Assembly (NCBI RefSeq): GCF_001907975.1
Contig: NZ_CP017834.1
Span: 671,407 to 735,406 of the forward strand
From: Silvanigrella aquatica
Lineage (GTDB): Bacteria > Bdellovibrionota_B > Oligoflexia > Silvanigrellales > Silvanigrellaceae
Direction: 5' to 3'
DNA length: 64,000 nucleotides
Below, piece after piece: positions 25,449 to 34,193 of this stretch (the stretch's first letter is position 1; each line of letters opens with the position of its first letter). A program made the translations under genes and the position numbers. The notes under the pieces are model-generated. The model saw only the letters and a program-made list of their open reading frames with translations, made no database searches and had not been told where the DNA came from.

Positions 25449-26518
25449 AGAATTTTTTTTATAAAATGGATCCATTTAATTTTGTTCCTTTAATAAAAAC
25501 ACCATGGGCCGGAAAAAAAATTGCAGAACTAAAAAATAAATATTTTCCTAATTCATTGCATTTAATTCCTCTATCAATTGGGGAATCTTGGGAAGTTTCA
25601 ACTGATAGTGTTTTTCCATCAAAAATTTCCTTACCAGAAAACGAAATTGTAACTTTAGAAGAGTTATTAAAAAGAGATGGAAAAAGAATATTAGGTCACA
25701 CTATTTCTGAAAAGTATGGTGAACATATTCCTTTGCTTTTAAAATGGCTGCATGCAGATGATCTGCTATCTGTTCAACTGCATCCTAAAAATAACAATCC
25801 TCAGTTAAAAGAGAATGAGTGTGGAAAACCTGAAAGTTGGCTTGTTTTAGATGTTGAAAAAAATGGATATCTTTATTTAGGATTTAAAGAAGGTTTATCT
25901 AGAGAACAAATTATTCATTATTTGTTAAATGATCAACCTGAAAAATGTCTCCATCGTTTTGAACCTCAAAAATTTGATTATATTTCAGTTCCACCAGGCT
26001 GTGTACATGCCGTAGGAAATGGAGTGCTTGTTGCAGAGCCTCAATATATTTTGCCAAAAAAATCTGGTAAGACATGGCGCATTTCCGATTGGAATCGATT
26101 GTATGACGAAAATGGTTATAAATCTGATAAGGGTAAACCAAGGGAACTTCATGTTCACGAGTCGTTGGATGCCATTGATTGGAATTTGCCACAAGGTAAC
26201 AACTTAGAAAAATTATTAGTTCACAAACTACAGCATGACTCTGTTTTTTTAGGAAATCACTACAATCCTTTTGCTGTACAAGTCTTTTGTCATGAAGGAC
26301 AAGAACGTTATCATCCGCTTATAAAGGATTCATTTACTATAGTGACAGTGTGGTCAGGTAAATTGGTTTTAACTTCTGATTGCGATAATATAGCAATGTG
26401 CGCAGGAGAAAGTGCTCTTATTTCTTCCGACTCTCAAGAAGTGTTATTAACCCTTCTTAAGCAGGGTGATGACAATCCTTGTGCCGCTTTTTTTGCTCTT
26501 AATGAAGAGGTTCTCTAA
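25445..26518 (+). CDS. manA: Mannose-6-phosphate isomerase, type I
   Basis: Interconverts fructose 6-phosphate and mannose 6-phosphate, supplying mannose for sugar nucleotides and surface glycans. The cupin-type zinc enzyme has 357 residues. The zinc ligands are in SVQLHPKN (Gln, His), GKPESW (Glu) and the strongly conserved PPGCVHAVGNGVLVAEPQ (His). ESWEVS near residue 45 and the C-terminal small cupin domain are also typical. ATG overlaps the stop of the J-domain gene, and the next gene starts within its own TAATG, so the five genes from 23755 on form one operon. Confidence 0.93.
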   Translation: MKNFFYKMDPFNFVPLIKTPWAGKKIAELKNKYFPNSLHLIPLSIGESWEVSTDSVFPSKISLPENEIVTLEELLKRDGKRILGHTISEKYGEHIPLLLKWLHADDLLSVQLHPKNNNPQLKENECGKPESWLVLDVEKNGYLYLGFKEGLSREQIIHYLLNDQPEKCLHRFEPQKFDYISVPPGCVHAVGNGVLVAEPQYILPKKSGKTWRISDWNRLYDENGYKSDKGKPRELHVHESLDAIDWNLPQGNNLEKLLVHKLQHDSVFLGNHYNPFAVQVFCHEGQERYHPLIKDSFTIVTVWSGKLVLTSDCDNIAMCAGESALISSDSQEVLLTLLKQGDDNPCAAFFALNEEVL

Positions 26519-27099
26519 TGGCATTTATCAATGAAGCAACAGGTGATATTCATTTTAAAGTGCTTTATATTGGTAGTCAAAATTCAGGTAAAACAACAAA
26601 TTTACAATCTATTTATTTACAAAATAACAATATCTCAGATGAAATAAATGATGTCACTATTTTAGAACATATTCCGCGCAATACATTTTTTGATTTTTTA
26701 CCAGTCAGTTATGGGACTGTTGCAGAAAGGAATTCACGTATTCATTTATATACTTTACCTTCTCATAATTTATGGCCTAGTGTAAATATCAGTTTAATGC
26801 TTGGAGTGGATGGCATAGTCAATGTGATTGACAGCCGCGTTCGTTACCTTGATAAATATGAAAATCAGGTCTTTAATACAAGAAAATTAATGGAATCTTT
26901 ACAAATCGATCCTAAAAATATTCCTTCTGTGTATCAATTTAATCATAGCGATGCCTATGATGCGATCCCTTTTTCAACTTTGAAAAAAAATTATTCACTT
27001 CCAGATGAAGATTGTTTTGAAGCAATTGCCATTCAAAGCAAAGGTGTTAAGCCCTCTTTTTTAAAAATCTCAGAAAAAATAATTCAAAAAATTGTTTAA
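26518..27099 (+). CDS. MglA-like small Ras-type GTPase
   Basis: A 193-residue GTPase of the MglA group, which sets cell polarity and controls motility in Myxococcus and Bdellovibrio. The P loop is G19SQNSGKTT27, typical of MglA. The switch region FFDFLPVSYG resembles the FFDFLP block of MglA. The usual PGQ of the G3 region reads LPSHN, so the residue that positions catalytic water differs, and the NKxD element reads QFNHSD. These changes suggest weak intrinsic GTPase activity or altered nucleotide preference. No mglB is adjacent. Translation is coupled to manA by a 1-base stop/start overlap. Confidence 0.8.
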   Translation: MAFINEATGDIHFKVLYIGSQNSGKTTNLQSIYLQNNNISDEINDVTILEHIPRNTFFDFLPVSYGTVAERNSRIHLYTLPSHNLWPSVNISLMLGVDGIVNVIDSRVRYLDKYENQVFNTRKLMESLQIDPKNIPSVYQFNHSDAYDAIPFSTLKKNYSLPDEDCFEAIAIQSKGVKPSFLKISEKIIQKIV

Positions 27100-28148
27100 A
27101 ACATCCAACCAATTTTTAATATATTCCAATAAGGTAAGGGAGTATTTTTAAGAGTATTTGTAAGAGTGGAACTTATTTGATTATTAAAAGAGGTATATTC
27201 TGGTGATTGAAGAGCCAGTGGAACATATTGCTGTACGGTAGGGTCTAAAAAAGTTGTTGATGTGGTTACTGAACTTTGCAATGTCAATTGAACACCAAAT
27301 TCTGATCCAACGGCAAACCAACCAAATTTTCCTCCCCAAGTGGCAAGCCAACCCATTTGTGGTGTCCAGTAAGTTGAATTAATCTGAACAATTTCATCAA
27401 AATTCGTTGATAATCTTGTTGGAATACCTGTAATAGTAAGATTGATTGTTCCTACAGAATTGATTTCTATTTTTCTTTGCCCATATGCGGCACCAATAAA
27501 AAAACTTCCTCCAAAAGGAAAAATACTTATTTTTCCTTCCAACTGCGAATAATTCATAAGAAGTGAGTTCAGTTGAAAGTCTGTAGATTGACCATTAATC
27601 ATAGATTGTAAGTTTGGTATATTAAATAAATTTAAATTATTATAGGCTCCATAGCTAATAGAAAAACCAAGATAATGAAATAATTTTGATTCAATACTGA
27701 TATTAGGTCCCATCGTAACACCGAATCCTACCATAGGACCAATCCGAAATGATCCGAATAATCCGTCTTCAGCATCTCCCTTGGGTTCTTCTTTTTCTGG
27801 TGTTTTTTCTTTGGCTTGCTCCTTTGCCTGTTCTTTAACTTCTTCTTTAGGCTTTTCTTTAACTTCTTCTTTAGGCTTTTCTTTGACTTCTTCCTTTTTT
27901 AAAATCTGATTTTGTTCTTTTGCTTTATCCTGTTTTTGAGAATTTGGTGTTACTTTTTGAGGGGTCTTAGGAGGCGGTGCTTGAACCGGAGTTTCTCCAA
28001 TAAAAGGATTTGAGTTTATGATTGGATTGATTAAGGTATTTTGCAAATTTCTTTGAGGAATTGGTATTGTGGGGTCAACTTGTGCATAATTATTTGAGAA
28101 ATAGCTAATAAAAAATATAAATATTAATATTTTCAATGAGCCTCTCAT
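27096..28148 (-). CDS. Outer membrane protein with Lys/Glu repeat linker
   Basis: A 350-residue exported protein. I use ATG 28148 with GAGGA nine bases upstream; this puts a clear signal peptide (hydrophobic core, cleavage after NNYA) at the N-terminus, whereas a GTG 10 codons earlier would not. Residues about 60-130 are Pro/Gln then a KEKPKEEV-type tandem repeat, probably a periplasmic spacer. The rest, from FGSFRIGPMVGFGV on, alternates beta strands and ends LPYWNILKIGWMF, with a C-terminal Phe typical of barrels. It converges on the MglA-like gene with a 4-base overlap. Function is unknown. Confidence 0.75.
   Translation of the reverse strand: MRGSLKILIFIFFISYFSNNYAQVDPTIPIPQRNLQNTLINPIINSNPFIGETPVQAPPPKTPQKVTPNSQKQDKAKEQNQILKKEEVKEKPKEEVKEKPKEEVKEQAKEQAKEKTPEKEEPKGDAEDGLFGSFRIGPMVGFGVTMGPNISIESKLFHYLGFSISYGAYNNLNLFNIPNLQSMINGQSTDFQLNSLLMNYSQLEGKISIFPFGGSFFIGAAYGQRKIEINSVGTINLTITGIPTRLSTNFDEIVQINSTYWTPQMGWLATWGGKFGWFAVGSEFGVQLTLQSSVTTSTTFLDPTVQQYVPLALQSPEYTSFNNQISSTLTNTLKNTPLPYWNILKIGWMF
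27830..27893. repeat. 24-bp tandem repeat coding for KEKPKEEV
   Basis: About two and a half copies of a 24-base unit, read on the minus strand as the octapeptide KEKPKEEV. The copies are nearly identical, so the copy number may vary between strains. Confidence 0.75.
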
Positions 28149-28237
28149 AAAGTAGAAATCCTCAAAATTTTTTATCACACAATATTAAAATAATCTTCTA
28201 TGATAGAAATTATAAATATTTTAATGATTTTTAAAAA

Positions 28238-29443
28238 TTAAATCAAGGAGATGAAATCTGCAACCCAGGAATCACCCCTTATTTTTTCCTCAGGACTTAG
28301 TGCAATGGAAACTTCAGATAGTAAAATTTTTCCCTCGTGAATCGCTCTTTTTATTTTTAAATTCTGCTTCAATATTTCATTAATATTTTCTTTATTACTA
28401 TATTTATTTAGCCAATTTAAGGGAATTCCTTTTGGAGTTCGCAATAATGTGAAAATCATTTCTTCAAAATATTCCCTTTGGGATCGTGGACTTTCATATA
28501 CGACAGAAAAATTTTTCATTCTATTTATTTTGTCAGAAAAAATAAGTTGATCATTTCCAGGTGCATATGTTTTTTCTGAGTCATTTCCAATTTTATAGCG
28601 TATGCCAAAAGGATTTTCCTGCGTCGGAGGTAGTAGGCCATGGGCTCCTGTTCCAATGCCGATATAAGGGTAGCCATACCAGTAAATATTATTATGAAAG
28701 GTTTCAAGAGAAGAAAAATTACTTGTTTCATGTTGTCTAAAGTTTAATAAGGAACAGATTTTCAGTATTTCAAGATACTCATGGGCTGCAATATCTTCGT
28801 TGGCATAATCTGATTTCGCAAAGAGTGTTCGATTTTCAATAGTCAAGGCATATGCTGAAATACCTGAGGCACCTGTATCATGAAGTTTTTTAATTTCATC
28901 TTGAATAGAAATTGTTCTAACTCCTTTTTTCAATCCATAAATTAAATCCACTTGAATATTTTCAAAACCAGATTTACGTGCCCAAGCAATATTATTTAAT
29001 ATATGCTCAGGCTTGTGTTTTCTTCCCAAGGTTTTTAAGGTATTTAAGCACAAAGACTGTGCGCCTAGAGTAATCCGATTAAATCCAATATTATAATAAT
29101 CCTCAAAACGCCGCTCTATATTTGTATAAGGATTTGTCTCAAGAGTGGCTTCTTCAATAATATAATTTTTTCTTAATATATTAAAAAAATTTTCATAATA
29201 TGATGCTTCAAATAATCCTGGCGTTCCACCTCCAAAATATACTGTAATATGTTGTTTTGTGTATTCAGGGATTTTTGAAATAAAATACTCTAATTGAATT
29301 GTTAATTCTTCAAAAAAGGAGGTGACATCTTTTTTAGTAAATTTTGAAGTTTTAATAAAGTCACAGTAGGGACAAATATGAGGACAAAATGGAATATGAA
29401 AATAAAATCCAATTTTTGATTTTTGCAAAGGAAGTTCAATCAT
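28238..29443 (-). CDS. hemW: HemW-like radical SAM protein
   Basis: A radical SAM enzyme of the HemW/HemN-like group, a heme-binding protein that delivers heme to enzymes; older annotations call it oxygen-independent coproporphyrinogen III oxidase. The cluster motif is Cys20-x3-Cys24-x2-Cys27 followed by DF, the HemW form lacking the fourth Cys of true HemN. Downstream are YFGGGTPGLF, TLETNPY, RITLGAQSL, NIQVDLIYGLKKG and the C-terminal HemN domain starting near YWYGYPYIGIGTGAHG. It overlaps the MocR-type gene upstream by 4 bases. Confidence 0.9.
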   Translation of the reverse strand: MIELPLQKSKIGFYFHIPFCPHICPYCDFIKTSKFTKKDVTSFFEELTIQLEYFISKIPEYTKQHITVYFGGGTPGLFEASYYENFFNILRKNYIIEEATLETNPYTNIERRFEDYYNIGFNRITLGAQSLCLNTLKTLGRKHKPEHILNNIAWARKSGFENIQVDLIYGLKKGVRTISIQDEIKKLHDTGASGISAYALTIENRTLFAKSDYANEDIAAHEYLEILKICSLLNFRQHETSNFSSLETFHNNIYWYGYPYIGIGTGAHGLLPPTQENPFGIRYKIGNDSEKTYAPGNDQLIFSDKINRMKNFSVVYESPRSQREYFEEMIFTLLRTPKGIPLNWLNKYSNKENINEILKQNLKIKRAIHEGKILLSEVSIALSPEEKIRGDSWVADFISLI

Positions 29444-30930
29444 TTTTTATAAATCCATTTTCTTGAAGAAGCGTTTCTCCAAATTGTAAATAATGTTTCT
29501 AGCGCATTATATGTTTGTACAGGTTCTAAAATTGCGAAATTGATTCTCATAAAATTATTTTCATGATGAAGAGGGTAAAATAATTTACCAGGAGCAATAA
29601 ATATTTTTTTTTCCAAAGCCCGTTCCTCAATGACAGATAAATTTTCACCAGGAGGAAATTCAAACCATAAAAACATTCCTGCTTCGGGATGATTCCATTT
29701 AGAACCTTGTGGGGCCATTTTTTTTAACATAGAAATTAATGTATCGCGTTTCGAGCGAAAACTTTCTTTTAATTTTTGAATCGATTTTTTCATAGTGCCA
29801 CGAATAATCATTTCATAAATAATTTGTTGGTCTAATATGGAAGATGACATATCTTGCATAACTTTAGAAAGTAATAATTGTTGAATAATGTCTTCATGAG
29901 CAGCAATATACCCCACGCGAATACCAGAACCAAAGATTTTAGAGTAGGAAGAAACGTATAATGTTGTATTAAATCCATCCATAGCACAGAGCAGTGGGGG
30001 AATAAAATCGTCAAAGTTTAATCCTTTATAAATATCCATTTCAATAATCACAGCATTGATTTCTTTTGCAAGATTCAAAAGTTCATGCCTCTCTATTGAA
30101 CTTAGTATCCCAGAAGTTGGATTGTGGCAATTGGAATATATAATCATGATTTTAGGTTTTTTAGATCGAATTTCAAACTTTTTTTCATCATTTAATATTA
30201 TTTTATCTGAGGTTCTTTCTAGGTTTATGATATTTAATTTTTTGTATTTAATGCAATTAAAAAGGATATCAATATTTGGAACCTCTAATAAAACAGAATC
30301 CTTTTTTTGCAAATAATAATCTAACAATATATTTAAAGCATGGAGGGCTCCATTGCATATTAAAATTTGTTTAGAATTCGCGATGGGCATTCCTTTTTGT
30401 TCGAGTTCAAAAGCGATGGCCTCTCTTAAATTAAGATAACCTTGACCATGTGGGTATTGAAAAATGAGAGAAGAATTTGAAAATATATTTCTTGAAATAC
30501 CTCGTAATTCTTCCAGAATTCCTATATTCTTGGGTAAATCTCCACTTCCTAAATAAGTGACATTTTCTTCTCTATTTGAAAAGAGGGGAAAAATGGGAGA
30601 GTTTTGATTTTTTGTTTTGTCTTTATTCTCAAATTTGTTTTCTAATTTGTGATTTTGAATAAAAGTTTCTTTTCTTTTGGGTTTGAATGTCACATAATAA
30701 CCACTTCCTTGCTTTGCCCGAATGTAATCCGCATCGCTTAATCTGTTGTAGGCTGTAATCACACCAATTTTATTTATTTGCAGTTGCGCTGAAAGATCGC
30801 GAATACTAGGCAATTTTGTTCCAACTAAAAGTGTACCGGTCTGAATGGCATGTATGTACTGGTCAACAATTTGTTCAGATATGGGTATTTTCATATTTTT
30901 ATCAATTTTAATTTTTTGAAAACCAGCCAT
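29440..30930 (-). CDS. MocR-type GntR-family regulator with aminotransferase domain
   Basis: A 496-residue fusion. Residues about 10-80 are a GntR winged helix (SEQIVDQYIHAIQTGTLLVG, then LPSIRDLSAQL). Residues about 130-496 are a fold-type I aminotransferase with a PLP lysine at Lys331 in SSYSKIFGSGIRVGYIA, NCHNPTSG, and the C-terminal phosphate/substrate Arg region NFMRINFA. MocR proteins use the aminotransferase domain to sense PLP or amino-acid derivatives. It is co-translated with hemW through an ATGA overlap. Two GTACAGTT direct repeats about 90-115 bases upstream are good autoregulation candidates. Confidence 0.92.
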   Translation of the reverse strand: MAGFQKIKIDKNMKIPISEQIVDQYIHAIQTGTLLVGTKLPSIRDLSAQLQINKIGVITAYNRLSDADYIRAKQGSGYYVTFKPKRKETFIQNHKLENKFENKDKTKNQNSPIFPLFSNREENVTYLGSGDLPKNIGILEELRGISRNIFSNSSLIFQYPHGQGYLNLREAIAFELEQKGMPIANSKQILICNGALHALNILLDYYLQKKDSVLLEVPNIDILFNCIKYKKLNIINLERTSDKIILNDEKKFEIRSKKPKIMIIYSNCHNPTSGILSSIERHELLNLAKEINAVIIEMDIYKGLNFDDFIPPLLCAMDGFNTTLYVSSYSKIFGSGIRVGYIAAHEDIIQQLLLSKVMQDMSSSILDQQIIYEMIIRGTMKKSIQKLKESFRSKRDTLISMLKKMAPQGSKWNHPEAGMFLWFEFPPGENLSVIEERALEKKIFIAPGKLFYPLHHENNFMRINFAILEPVQTYNALETLFTIWRNASSRKWIYKK

Positions 30931-31015
30931 TTTACAGAGTCCTTACAGATATTTTATTTTTTCATATGACAAAGAGAAGCATTCCTTTTGTAGCATTCTT
31001 GTGTCAATTTATCCA

Positions 31016-31046
31016 GTACAGTTGCAAAAAAGACATCGGTACAGTT
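31016..31046. promoter_or_regulatory. Direct repeat GTACAGTT, candidate MocR operator
   Basis: GTACAGTT occurs at 31016-31023 and 31039-31046, 23 bases apart (about two helical turns). MocR regulators often bind direct repeats on one DNA face. It lies between the divergent MocR gene and the 72-aa gene. Confidence 0.5.
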
Positions 31047-31162
31047 TTTCTTACATAGTGAATTCTGTATCTATAATTTTCTTTGCTAAGGGTTTATTTT
31101 TTAATAAAGCGTATAGGGCTTTTCATTTAAGAAGTTTTTATTTTAAAAAGAAGAGGTAATTT

Positions 31163-31381
31163 ATGAAAAATTTTAATTTACACGATGTCCATTCTGTTTA
31201 CTTAAAAAATCATGTAAGAGGAAGTGAAAATTGGGAACGGATTGAAGGAGTCCATGATGCGCAGGCTCGTATCAATCAGCCTTCATCGTATTCATTGCAA
31301 AAAAAGAGAATCCTGCAAAATGCTTTAGGAAAAGAAGGTTTGCCAGGAGCTGTTCGTAAAATTGTACGCCTTTTTAAATAA
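31163..31381 (+). CDS. Small hypothetical protein, 72 residues
   Basis: A soluble, basic protein with a good Shine-Dalgarno (GAGGTAA) before its ATG. It has no signal peptide and no motif I know; VRGSENWERIEGVHDAQ and the C-terminal GAVRKIVRLFK are the most structured-looking parts. It is divergent from the MocR-type gene and shares its upstream region with the direct repeat, so it could be the second target of that regulator. Confidence 0.6.
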   Translation: MKNFNLHDVHSVYLKNHVRGSENWERIEGVHDAQARINQPSSYSLQKKRILQNALGKEGLPGAVRKIVRLFK

Positions 31382-31499
31382 AAAACATATATAAATCGGA
31401 ATTTTTTTTGTCATGTTTATTTGCTCTATTCTTTTTAATATAAAATATAATTAACTTCTTATTTATTATTTTTCTAATTATCCTCATATATTAAATCTT

Positions 31500-31533
31500 T
31501 TGTGTAAAATAAAAAATTTTTAATTTTACACAA
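31500..31533. repeat. Inverted repeat upstream of the cholesterol oxidase operon
   Basis: The 11-base arms TTGTGTAAAAT and ATTTTACACAA are perfect around a 12-base A/T spacer, ending 13 bases before a TTGACA. It may be an operator, or a terminator for the gene ending at 31381. Confidence 0.6.
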
Positions 31534-31546
31534 ATTTTAATTTTTA

Positions 31547-31576
31547 TTGACATCCTAATTATTTATAATATATAAA
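31547..31576 (+). promoter_or_regulatory. Candidate promoter of the cholesterol oxidase operon
   Basis: TTGACA at 31547-31552 and TATAAA at 31571-31576 with an 18-base spacer, about 78 bases before the first start codon. The surrounding sequence is very AT-rich, so other -10 choices exist. Confidence 0.5.
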
Positions 31577-31653
31577 ATAATTCAAAATCATAACCATTTA
31601 TTAAATTCTTTATTTTAGAATTTAATTTTTAAAATTAAATAAGGAGAAAATTT

Positions 31654-32109
31654 GTGAATAAATATATTTTATTTATTTTTATTCAGTTTTTTATTGGATT
31701 TTTTGCTAATTCATTCGAGGTTTTAAAAAACTCTGAATTAAATAATCAAATGGCAGAAAAATCTAAAATTCGTGTCGATCTTCTTCCTGGAGCTGGATAT
31801 GCCATGTGGATTTGTGGAGCCAATGGAGCTGATTGCTCATCTACTTTTATTATTGGAAACGGTGCGGAAATAGAAGTGGTAAAGGGAGATATTTTCCATG
31901 TTTCGATAGCTGCTCTCCCTAGAATATGTGATTTTTATAAGGTTAATCAAAGTAACAGTTTTGCTGTCCTTACATACTGGGGAACTGTATTTAATCCTTA
32001 TTCAAATGTTTATGGAAATGATACGGTAGAATTTATTAAAAGAGAAACAACTTATAATTTGAGTACAGGATGCGCTGGTTTACAAGGAAAAATAAATGAA
32101 AAAAAATAA
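31654..32109 (+). CDS. Small secreted protein paired with cholesterol oxidase
   Basis: A 151-residue exported protein starting at GTG with AAGGAG upstream. A signal peptide covers about residues 1-20. The mature part is beta-rich with four or five cysteines (WICGANGADCSS, RICDFY, STGCAGL) that could form disulfides. No family is recognised. It overlaps the cholesterol oxidase gene by 14 bases, so the two are made together and probably act in the same envelope or extracellular location; binding of a substrate or surface is a guess. Confidence 0.7.
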   Translation: MNKYILFIFIQFFIGFFANSFEVLKNSELNNQMAEKSKIRVDLLPGAGYAMWICGANGADCSSTFIIGNGAEIEVVKGDIFHVSIAALPRICDFYKVNQSNSFAVLTYWGTVFNPYSNVYGNDTVEFIKRETTYNLSTGCAGLQGKINEKK

Positions 32110-33862
32110 TGAAAATAAAAAGTTTAAATACACAAATTCACGAAGAAATTTTATTTCAAATTTTGGTAAATTTGCTTTTATCTCCACAGCAATTTCTTCG
32201 TTACCTTTACTAAAAAAAAGTTTTGCAGGTACATCGAATTTGCCTCAGTTGCCAAATTTTCCAAGTAATATAGAAATAAAAGCTCTGGAATATAAAAACT
32301 GGTCATTTGAAATTCAAATCCCCTCAATATGGACTTGCCTCCCTAAAAATACAAATGAACTTTTAGCAGTGATCAATTGGGCTCACCAAAATAATTTTAA
32401 AGTCAGACCAAAAGGTAAGATGCACAATTGGGCTCCCTTCACGGTTCCTCACGGAATAAATCCTCAAGTAAAAGTGATTTTAATCGATATGGTCACTTAC
32501 TTTACAAAAATGTCCGTAAATAAAAATCAAAATCCTTGCACTGTCACGGCTCAGACCGGAATTTTAATGGATTCTTTAATGGCACAACTCGAAAATGAGG
32601 GATTGGGTTTTACCGCGACTCCGGCAGCAGGAGACTTGTCTTTAGGAGGCGTACTTGCAATCAATGGCCATGGAGCTTCTTTGCCTTCTTTGGGTGAAAA
32701 TTCATCTTCATTGGGACAAAGTTATGGTTCTGTTAGTAACCTCGTTGTTTCGTTAACGGCTGTTGTTTGGGATTCAAATTCAAATCAATATGTTTTAAAA
32801 ACTTTTGAACGTTCTAATTTTGAATGCAGCGCTTTTTTAGTTCATTTAGGCAGAGTTTTTATTGTCGAAGCGACATTGCAAGTCATTCCAAACTTTAGAA
32901 TGCGTTGTCAAAGTATAATGGGAATATCTGTATCACAAATGTTTGGAGCGCCTCATTCTTCGCCTTATAATTTTTCAAATTTTGTAGATAAAACAGGAAG
33001 AGTTGAAGCCATTTTGTTTCCTTATACGGAGAAGCCTTGGCTTAAAGTTTGGACTGTGACTGATGATAAGAAACCTGATACTGCAAAATTAGTAGAAGGC
33101 TCATATAATTATCCTTTTTCAGACAGTATTAATGAAAGAACTTACAAATTTATTGACTCTATCGTAGCGGGAAATGTGAGTATCACGCCGACTTTTGGAC
33201 AATTTGAATATTTTATTGCATCAACGGGTTTGCAATATCATAATGCCTTTGATTTATGGGGGTGGTCTAAAAATTTATTGCTATATATTAAACCGACAAC
33301 ATTAAGAATGTCTGAAAATGGTTATGTTATTATTACAAAGCGTGAAAATCTTCAGCGCGTAATTTATGAGTTTTATAATAAATATATTGAAATAATTAAT
33401 AAATATAAAGCAGCAAATAAATATCCTATGAATGGGCCTATTGAAATTCGTTGTACAGGTTTAGACAACCCTTCAAATATGAATATTGCAAATGCTGAGA
33501 CTCCGTTACTTTCTGCGTTAAGTACAAATTTAGCTAATTCAGAATGGGATGTAGGAATTTGGATTGATATTTTAACCTTTCCTGGGACACCGGACGCTCT
33601 TTCTTTTTATAAAGAAATTGAGGAATGGATTTTCCAGAATTATGTCGGTAATTATGCAACAGTTCGTGTGGAATGGTCAAAGGGCTGGGGTTATCTTAAT
33701 AATTCTGCTTGGGCAAATGCTAAAGTTTTACAAAATCAAATTCCTCTTTCTCTAAATGCTGCCCATAATTGGGAGACATGGCAGAGTGCTAAAAGCATAT
33801 TTCATCGTTATGATCCTAATCGCATTTTTACCTCTCCCTTGCATGATACTCTTGGTATATAA
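32096..33862 (+). CDS. Cholesterol oxidase-like FAD enzyme, type II, Tat-exported
   Basis: A 588-residue flavoprotein of the vanillyl-alcohol oxidase fold that resembles the covalent-FAD (type II, Brevibacterium/Chromobacterium) cholesterol oxidases, which convert cholesterol to cholest-4-en-3-one with release of peroxide. A twin-arginine signal starts at S15RRNFIS and is followed by a hydrophobic segment. FNWxx-type blocks such as KNWSFEIQIPSIWTCLPKN and VRPKGKMHNWAPF match the group; His110 in the latter is the likely FAD attachment site. The C-terminal half contains PIEIRCTGLDNPS and HRYDPNRIF, also characteristic. AAGGA precedes its ATG. Substrate is inferred from family only. Confidence 0.8.
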   Translation: MKKNNENKKFKYTNSRRNFISNFGKFAFISTAISSLPLLKKSFAGTSNLPQLPNFPSNIEIKALEYKNWSFEIQIPSIWTCLPKNTNELLAVINWAHQNNFKVRPKGKMHNWAPFTVPHGINPQVKVILIDMVTYFTKMSVNKNQNPCTVTAQTGILMDSLMAQLENEGLGFTATPAAGDLSLGGVLAINGHGASLPSLGENSSSLGQSYGSVSNLVVSLTAVVWDSNSNQYVLKTFERSNFECSAFLVHLGRVFIVEATLQVIPNFRMRCQSIMGISVSQMFGAPHSSPYNFSNFVDKTGRVEAILFPYTEKPWLKVWTVTDDKKPDTAKLVEGSYNYPFSDSINERTYKFIDSIVAGNVSITPTFGQFEYFIASTGLQYHNAFDLWGWSKNLLLYIKPTTLRMSENGYVIITKRENLQRVIYEFYNKYIEIINKYKAANKYPMNGPIEIRCTGLDNPSNMNIANAETPLLSALSTNLANSEWDVGIWIDILTFPGTPDALSFYKEIEEWIFQNYVGNYATVRVEWSKGWGYLNNSAWANAKVLQNQIPLSLNAAHNWETWQSAKSIFHRYDPNRIFTSPLHDTLGI

Positions 33863-33994
33863 ATTGAAAATAATGAAGAATAAACCTGTTACTTTAAAAA
33901 ATTATTTTAAAATTTGACAATATTTAATATTTATGACAATTTTTAACTGTTGATGGTTTTCTCATTATTATGATTTTAAAATGCATATTTTATG

Positions 33995-34147
33995 CGAAAT
34001 TAAAAGGGAATTTAGTGCGAATCTAAAACTGTCCCGCAGCGGTATGAAGAAACAAAATCTGCAATAAGGCACTGGGTAAACTGGGAAGCCGCAGAAAGTA
34101 GGAATCCTATTTTTAGGAAATGTCTTTAAGTCCGAAGACCTGCCATC
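33995..34147 (+). promoter_or_regulatory. Cobalamin riboswitch
   Basis: The conserved elements of the B12 aptamer occur in order: AAAAGGGAA with GTGCGAATC, the box ACTGTCCCGCAGCGGTA, GGCACTGGG near the core, GGGAAGCCGC, and the 3' element AAGTCCGAAGACCTGCC. It lies about 65 bases before a TonB-dependent receptor gene. Adenosylcobalamin binding should repress the operon, as in btuB leaders. Confidence 0.96.
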
Positions 34148-34175
34148 ATACGCTCTTTGTAAGCGTTTATAGTAC

Positions 34176-34193
34176 AAGATCCGAGGGGATCTT
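34176..34193 (+). promoter_or_regulatory. Hairpin between riboswitch and receptor start
   Basis: AAGATCC and GGATCTT form a 7-bp stem with a GAGG loop. It lies 21 bases before the ATG and is not followed by a T run. It is a candidate part of the riboswitch expression platform, possibly acting on translation. Confidence 0.45.
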
